From Calocera cornea HHB12733 (lineage: Eukaryota; Basidiomycota; Dacrymycetes; Dacrymycetales; Dacrymycetaceae): DNA of 64,000 nt. The stretch's first letter is position 1. Each line of letters begins with the position of its first letter. A program made the translations under genes and the position numbers. The stretch spans positions 62,001 through 126,000 of the forward strand of contig KV423916.1 in NCBI GenBank assembly GCA_001632435.1. Reading direction: 5' to 3'. The notes under the pieces were generated by a model. The model made no database searches, was not told the origin of the DNA, and saw only the letters and a program-made list of their open reading frames with translations. This document shows positions 59,011 to 64,000 of this stretch, in pieces.

Positions 59011-61107
59011 GAGTTATTACCTCGGATGGCCCGTATACGGAGGCGTACTCCTTGAAATGGCCCTCCCGGGCGCTATTTCCCCCAATGGCCCATGAGCCGG
59101 CCCTAAGTAAAGATGTCCAGTGCAGATGGACGTTAGAGAGAGAGGGGCACCCAAGGGTCCCGGACAGACGCGTCGTCTGTTGACATGTTCTGACGCGTCT
59201 TCTGTGTTCTTCCTGGCGGCAACTCCTCTATCATGGCTTCAGTTGAAGAAGAGCAGCACTTCAATACTCTCGATGATGCTGAGTTTGCAATCATCACTCA
59301 TTCTCGTGCTCAAGGTGCCGACTGCCGCGTTGAGAAGCGCAACACTGAGCGGCTCAAGATGGTGTGCAACCAGGATGATTGCCCGTTTCTGGCATCTGTC
59401 CGGGCCCGCCTAAAGGATGGGTGCTTTGTGCTTGTGACGCTAGTGCCAAAGCACAACTGCATGGGCAAGAAGAAGAAAGCTCGTGCTGCTTCAACTCGAG
59501 CCAAATACGTCGATTACATGGTGAAGCGCTCCGGACTCCCTCCCAAGAACGCTGCACCTGAGCTGCTTCAAGACATGCTCAGAACGGATGGCTTTGATAT
59601 CGACTACAAGACTGCTTGGAGGGCTCAACAACGCCTCCAAAAGCAAACCAAATCTCAACAGGAAACCGACTTCCAGAAGTTTCCCGCCTATACCGAGCTG
59701 ATTCTCACACGAGATCCCGAGGCCACGATCGACCTTCGATTCAACCAGAAGAAAGAATTCCATTCTATCTTCATTTGCCCATCTCCGGCCAAAAAGGCAT
59801 GGCCATACCTTCGACGTGTCATTGCAGTTGATGCGGCCTTTACCAAGACTGCCTTCCAGTATACTCTTTTCCTGGCCACCGCACACGATGCTCAAGATCA
59901 GATCATTACTCTTGCCTGGGCACTTGCACCACAAGAAGATACTGTAACGTGGTGTTGGTTCTTCCGGTACCTTCGAGAGGCGCTCCTCGACCTCAACTCA
60001 CCATTCACGGTCTTGATATCAGACCGTCAGAAAGGACTTCTTAATGCTGTTGCCATTGAACTCCCAAACGTCGCTGAAGCCTTCTGTGCTCAACATATAC
60101 GTATGAATATGGAGAAGGTCTATGGCCGAAAGATCCGACCCCGCTTTTGGCCATTGGTATCTGCACAGACCGAGAAGCTCTTCTACAAAGAGCTCGATAA
60201 GATGAAGATCATCAGCGAACCGGCAGCAACATATATTAACGGCATTCCACACAAGTATTGGGCGACCTATGCATTCCCGGGCATCCGCTTTGGGAAATAC
60301 ACCTCCAACTCCGTCGAGATCATGAACGGTGCCTACCGCAAAGCACGTCGCTTTCCCGCCCTCCAACTACTTGATCATATCTGGAAAGATCAGATGACGA
60401 AGTTTGCAACTCGGGTGTTGCATGCAAAATCGCTTCCTAGAGGTCCGACACCCGCTGCGCTAGAACTTCTTGGCGCTGAAGCCAGAGATGCAGACAAGTA
60501 TCAAGTTTGGATCTCTTCACCGCTCCATGCTAAGCTTAAGACTGGCGAAATACCCAATGGAGAAGAATTTGAAGTTTATCTCGATAACGTGGCATACAAC
60601 GGTGGATGCACATGCGGATACTTTCAACAACGTCTTATTCCGTGCCAACATGCAATTAAGCTATGTCATTACTCAAAGCTTGCACCTAATGACTTCATCA
60701 GCACATTCTACTCGCAAGAATGCCTTTGCAAGACGTACGAAAACGCATACCCACCAATTTTGCTTTCGGAACTTGAGAACGACACCCGTCTTCATGCTCC
60801 GCCAGAAAAGCAAGAAAAGGGACGTCGTGCAATCAAAAGGAAGGAGAAAAGGAGCATCTATTAATTACTACTATGTATATACAACAATAAAAACATGTGT
60901 TGAAGGAAGAAAACTCACGTGAGCCCACAGAACAGCTAAAAAGCGACGCGACACTCCGGACCCTTGTGTGCCTCTCTCTTCCCTTCCTCCATCTGCACCG
61001 GAGGTCTTTGCTTAGAGCCGGCCCATGGGCCACTTGGGGAAATAGGGCCCGGGAGGGCCATTTCACGGAGTACGCCTCCGTACCCGGGCCATCCGAGGTA
61101 ATAACTC
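59011..61107 (+). mobile_element. Complete MULE (Mutator-like) DNA transposon
   Basis: A 2097-bp element with terminal inverted repeats of about 165 bp (59011 to about 59175, and 60943 to about 61107 in reverse), both starting GAGTTATTACCTCGGATGGC and staying highly similar. It is flanked by a perfect 10-bp direct repeat, within the 8-11 bp range of Mutator-like elements. One intact transposase fills the middle. It sits about 150 bp past STN1, next to CTTCCGC array D, upstream of UTP6. Confidence 0.95.
59233..60864 (+). CDS. MULE transposase
   Basis: A single-exon, uninterrupted ORF of 543 aa inside long terminal inverted repeats. The N-terminal ~75 residues contain a FAR1/WRKY-GCM1-like Cys/His pattern (Cys-Asn-Gln-Asp-Asp-Cys-Pro-Phe ... 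His-Asn-Cys). The MULE domain carries a D-D-E triad: Asp200 (Val-Asp-Ala-Ala-Phe), Asp264 (Ile-Ser-Asp-Arg-Gln-Lys-Gly), and Glu362 (Ser-Asn-Ser-Val-Glu-Ile-Met-Asn), with the family Cys-x-x-His between the last two. A SWIM zinc finger follows: Cys459, Cys461, Cys471, His473. The tail is basic. No frameshift or stop is present, so the enzyme may be active. A start at 59233 fits the domain order. Confidence 0.95.
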   Translation: MASVEEEQHFNTLDDAEFAIITHSRAQGADCRVEKRNTERLKMVCNQDDCPFLASVRARLKDGCFVLVTLVPKHNCMGKKKKARAASTRAKYVDYMVKRSGLPPKNAAPELLQDMLRTDGFDIDYKTAWRAQQRLQKQTKSQQETDFQKFPAYTELILTRDPEATIDLRFNQKKEFHSIFICPSPAKKAWPYLRRVIAVDAAFTKTAFQYTLFLATAHDAQDQIITLAWALAPQEDTVTWCWFFRYLREALLDLNSPFTVLISDRQKGLLNAVAIELPNVAEAFCAQHIRMNMEKVYGRKIRPRFWPLVSAQTEKLFYKELDKMKIISEPAATYINGIPHKYWATYAFPGIRFGKYTSNSVEIMNGAYRKARRFPALQLLDHIWKDQMTKFATRVLHAKSLPRGPTPAALELLGAEARDADKYQVWISSPLHAKLKTGEIPNGEEFEVYLDNVAYNGGCTCGYFQQRLIPCQHAIKLCHYSKLAPNDFISTFYSQECLCKTYENAYPPILLSELENDTRLHAPPEKQEKGRRAIKRKEKRSIY

Positions 61108-61117
61108 CCTCCTCTTC
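61108..61117. repeat. Target-site duplication, right copy (MULE)
   Basis: CCTCCTCTTC, identical to 59001-59010. Confidence 0.93.
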
Positions 61118-61385
61118 TCATGGATGCTTCCGCTTGAGGAAATCGTTTCCCCTCTGGAGATTGCTTCCGTCCATGGAGATTGCGTCCGCCGTGGGAACTT
61201 GCTTCCGCTAGCAGAACTACTTCCGATTCATACGGTGAATTCCGCTTCCAATATTGCTTCCGCTGCTACCTGTTGCTTCCGTCAAAAAGTTACGCCCGTT
61301 TCCCCTTCCTGCTACCGCTTGAGTACATTGCTTCCGGTGAAAATATTGCTTCCGCTAGCTAGGTATTGCTTCCGTGGATATGACG
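61118..61385 (+). repeat. CTTCCGC array D
   Basis: About 14 units in about 265 bp (mean 18-19 bp), with cores such as TTGCTTCCGCT, directly beside the MULE insertion and upstream of UTP6. Same orientation as arrays A-C. Confidence 0.75.
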
Positions 61386-61669
61386 AGACTCCTTTCCGCG
61401 GACGGGGAGGGGACACGGAACTAATTCTCTTGGCTGGAACTGTCCCGGAAGCGAGGTTCATCCGGCTCTTTAGGAATCTGACAAAATCCTTGACGCGGGG
61501 CCAGACGGAAGCAACTCCCCAAGCTCTGCCCATATTAAGGCACGACGCACACGACACGTGCCAGTGCATTGATCCCGTCACTAACCGAAAGACCCTCCCT
61601 CCCGAGGAGATCTGCGCCGGGCAATATCTTTCTCTCTTCCTTTCTCCTTGGCTTTGTACACTGGACATC
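61386..61669. other. UTP6 upstream region
   Basis: Under 300 bp of promoter and leader; the last 50 bp are pyrimidine-rich (TTTCTCTCTTCCTTTCTCC). Confidence 0.4.
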
Positions 61670-62973
61670 ATGGAGCGCGTGCAATATCATCAGGAGCAAA
61701 TGCTCCCCGAGCTTAAAGACTTCGTTAAGAAGGGCATATTCTCTCCAGCGGAAGTGAAGGAAATCATCAAGCGTCGAACAACTTTTGAGACTTCTTTGGT
61801 CCGGCGAGTCGCTGACAAGGCAGATTTTTTGCGATACGCACAATATGAAATTGGCTTGGAGGCACTGAGAAGGAAGCGACTACAGCGTTTGAGTGCGTAT
61901 GCGGGCTCGCATCAACTGGAAAGGCTTGCTTACACCTGAGTCGGATCTGCAGAGCTTCCGCCATCGCCTCCGTCTATCTCAGACTACGCGATCGTTCGTA
62001 GACAATACTACATTTTTGAGAGAGCGGTTCGCAAGTTCAAAGCAGACGTGTCACTGTGGACAGAGTATATAGAACTGGCTAGGAAGAACGGAGCTCGAGG
62101 ACTGGTGGGACGGCTGTGCGCTCGGTACGTCACAATGACGGTGCTATGCAAATCTTTCTAATGATGGCAGTCTAGAGCCCTTCAGCTTCACCTCAATACA
62201 CCCTCAATCTATGTCCTCGCTGCCTCCCATGAACTCGCCCAAGGATCTCCATCTTCTGCGCGCTCTCTCCTACAACGTGGACTTCGATTCTGTCCCGATG
62301 CTGTAGAGCTATGGACCCAGTATGTCAAGATGGAACTGAGCTATGTGGAAGGATTAAGACGGAGAAGAGATGTCCTTGGAATCCAGGATGAGCCGGATGC
62401 CGCTGGTCGCGTGAACGAAGCTGTCAGTGCACGGCAGGAGGTCCTCAATGGTGCAGTCGTCATGACGGTTATGGAGAGCGCAGCCAAGAGTACGCGATTC
62501 GGCGTTATTGATTAACGTCTATCTGATCAAATGCGTTTAGGCCTACCTACTCTGGACTTGTTCAAATCTTTGCTCAGCCTTTTCGAATCTTACCCATCAC
62601 CTCTTGCACCCAACCTTACGTCGCACTTGTTGGACCTCCTGCAACGAGCACTCCCATCTGAGCCGGAGGCATGTTTGATGCGAGCGACCGTTGCCGTGGA
62701 ATCTGCCTTCCAGAAAGGCGCACTCGTTGACAGTCTCAAAGCTGCCAACGAGTCCTTGATGGAGGATGTCAGCACACTTGGAGTGCGCATGTCCCAACTC
62801 TATACACAATGGGTGAACCTCTGGGCACGTAAACTGGACGAACGCCATGGCGAACTGGTACGTGATTCGCAAGATGTCGGCACCGGGACGCTCTTACTGA
62901 CTGCGAACAGGCCGAATACCTTCGCCTCAGTTTGCGACGAATTCCCCGACAGCCGACCTCGACCCAGGCGTGA
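61670..62973 (+). CDS. UTP6: UTP6 U3 snoRNP / SSU processome protein
   Basis: Five exons (61670-61892, 61953-62124, 62176-62489, 62541-62857, 62911-62973) join in phase to 362 aa. The N-terminus Met-Glu-Arg-Val-Gln-Tyr-His-Gln-Glu-Gln-Met-Leu-Pro-Glu-Leu and Leu-Arg-Arg-Lys-Arg are diagnostic. HAT helical repeats follow (Ile-Val-Arg-Arg-Gln-Tyr-Tyr-Ile-Phe-Glu-Arg-Ala; Ala-Arg-Ser-Leu-Leu-Gln-Arg-Gly-Leu-Arg-Phe). Utp6 is a UTP-B subunit needed for 18S rRNA maturation in the nucleolus. The model is shorter than budding-yeast Utp6 (440 aa); either the C-terminus is naturally short or a further exon past 62973 was missed. Confidence 0.87.
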
Positions 62974-64000
62974 GAAGAGACTGTGGTCCCTGCCGCAAGA
63001 CTGGCTCCCCTCGGTTATCGGCAACTCGACTTGGCTATGGTTAGATGCGGTGTCACTCTGCGCCATGTTTCCGTGGTGGTCGATGTTGTTCTGGCCATAG
63101 GATATCACATGTCGGACTACTATCCCCATGTCTTGCTCATCCACACCGCCCTTACATCGGATGGTGCGTTCTCCAAGACGCTGAGCGGTGGAGTCTACGA
63201 TGCGAGGTGTGCGTTCCCGACAACACACAAAACCTGGTCTTGAGTGAGGCCATCGCGGCGAGCCTGGCAAAAGTTGCCTTAACTAATGAGAGTTGCAGAA
63301 CTTCTTTGCCGGCTCGCCGTACTTTTTTGTTGGTGCGGTTGATCACAGCCCATCCGCTCGAGGGGGCGAGGGGGCGTGTCAATGAGCACCGTGCACGCGT
63401 TTGCAAACGTCGTGGTCGCAGGGAGTAGCGCACAACCCGGTCTGATGGGCATGGGGTGCGAGGGCGGACGGGCCGTTGGCTTGGCAAAAGTAGGACCGGT
63501 CACAGGGACAGAGGATGCGAGATAGTCACCTGTTCGTTCAGTTGAGCCAGGTATAATGTGATGGATTGGCAGCAGACGTTGTGGGCTGTAAATCTCATCG
63601 AGATGAGAAACCGCTATTGACGCCGAGCACGAGACACTGATGATAGTGGCTGCCGATTGGGTCCGCAAAAGTCGTAAGAGAGCCGCGGGGGTGAGAGGGA
63701 GAAAAAGACGCGGCCAAGTTCAGGCCGCGTCGCTTCCCACGCCCCCGCCTTGCCGACGCGCGTTGCTCGGGTGAGTCGACGCGAAAGAAGGCGGGTCGTG
63801 CGGCGCCCCCGGTGCTTGCTGCACCAACCACGAGGATGCCAGCGTGTCTTGTCATAGGTCCTCTGCCTGGGCCGTGCGCCTGTTTGGAGCCGACTGACGC
63901 TCGATCCCGCCCGGCTCTCCCGTTGCTTCCGATCGAGCGCATCTCGCTCTGGATCGCACTGATCCGGTGTCCCATTCTTGGGCTACCTTATTCACCACAC
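62974..64000. other. Right end, no supportable gene
   Basis: About 1 kb with small ORFs only, GC-rich after 63.6 kb. It may contain the promoter of a gene lying outside the window. Confidence 0.4.

Overview
This window looks like nuclear DNA of a filamentous basidiomycete, most likely an Agaricomycete; the order is not determinable here. The reasons are dense protein genes split by very short introns (about 44-81 bp, mostly 50-58, with GTRNGT donors and CAG/TAG acceptors), alternating strands, short spacers, and gene families typical of this group: an Rrm4-type three-RRM/three-MLLE protein, a HET-C protein, a PH-domain cortical anchor with a long charged repeat, and a Fus3/Kss1-class MAP kinase with an N-terminal extension.

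Layout. 1-4.9 kb has no gene I can support. 5.0-5.7 kb is a small secreted protein with Kex2-like sites. 6.8-12.3 kb (+) is a 1758-aa Num1/ApsA/Mcp5-type cortical protein. It converges on an Argonaute gene (12.9-16.5 kb, -) whose upstream region is built of diverged repeats. Next come an orphan 176-aa gene (-) and a G3BP-like NTF2/RRM protein (-), then a head-to-head, internally deleted Argonaute copy at 22.4-24.1 kb. 24.6-30.6 kb carries RAD52 and a ten-exon HET-C gene with a 9-nt micro-exon. 30.9-34.2 kb is repeat-rich: a ~0.5 kb inverted-repeat element, CTTCCGC arrays and a broken copy of the Num1-like 5' end, around a cyclin L gene. 34.5-40.3 kb has a serine/proline-rich orphan, a carboxymuconolactone decarboxylase-like protein and a Sel1-repeat protein with a likely mitochondrial presequence. 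41.0-49.8 kb has the Rrm4-like gene, an alpha/beta hydrolase and GFA1. 50.2-50.7 kb is a 571-bp TA-flanked MITE. 50.9-58.9 kb carries BUD13, ERG6, the MAP kinase, a cysteine-rich tail protein and STN1. 59.0-61.1 kb is a complete MULE DNA transposon with a perfect 10-bp target duplication, next to a CTTCCGC array. UTP6 follows at 61.7-63.0 kb.

Most genes are unrelated housekeeping functions: chitin precursor synthesis (GFA1), ergosterol (ERG6), splicing (BUD13, cyclin L), rRNA processing (UTP6), recombination and telomeres (RAD52, STN1), endosomal mRNA transport (Rrm4-like) and nuclear positioning (Num1-like). The unusual parts are the Argonaute locus with its inverted remnant, the dispersed ~18-bp CTTCCGC arrays, and the young transposons.

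Exon boundaries were worked out by hand from reading frame, splice sites and family conservation. Where all phases close, the stated protein lengths are exact for that model. No alignment or database search was run.
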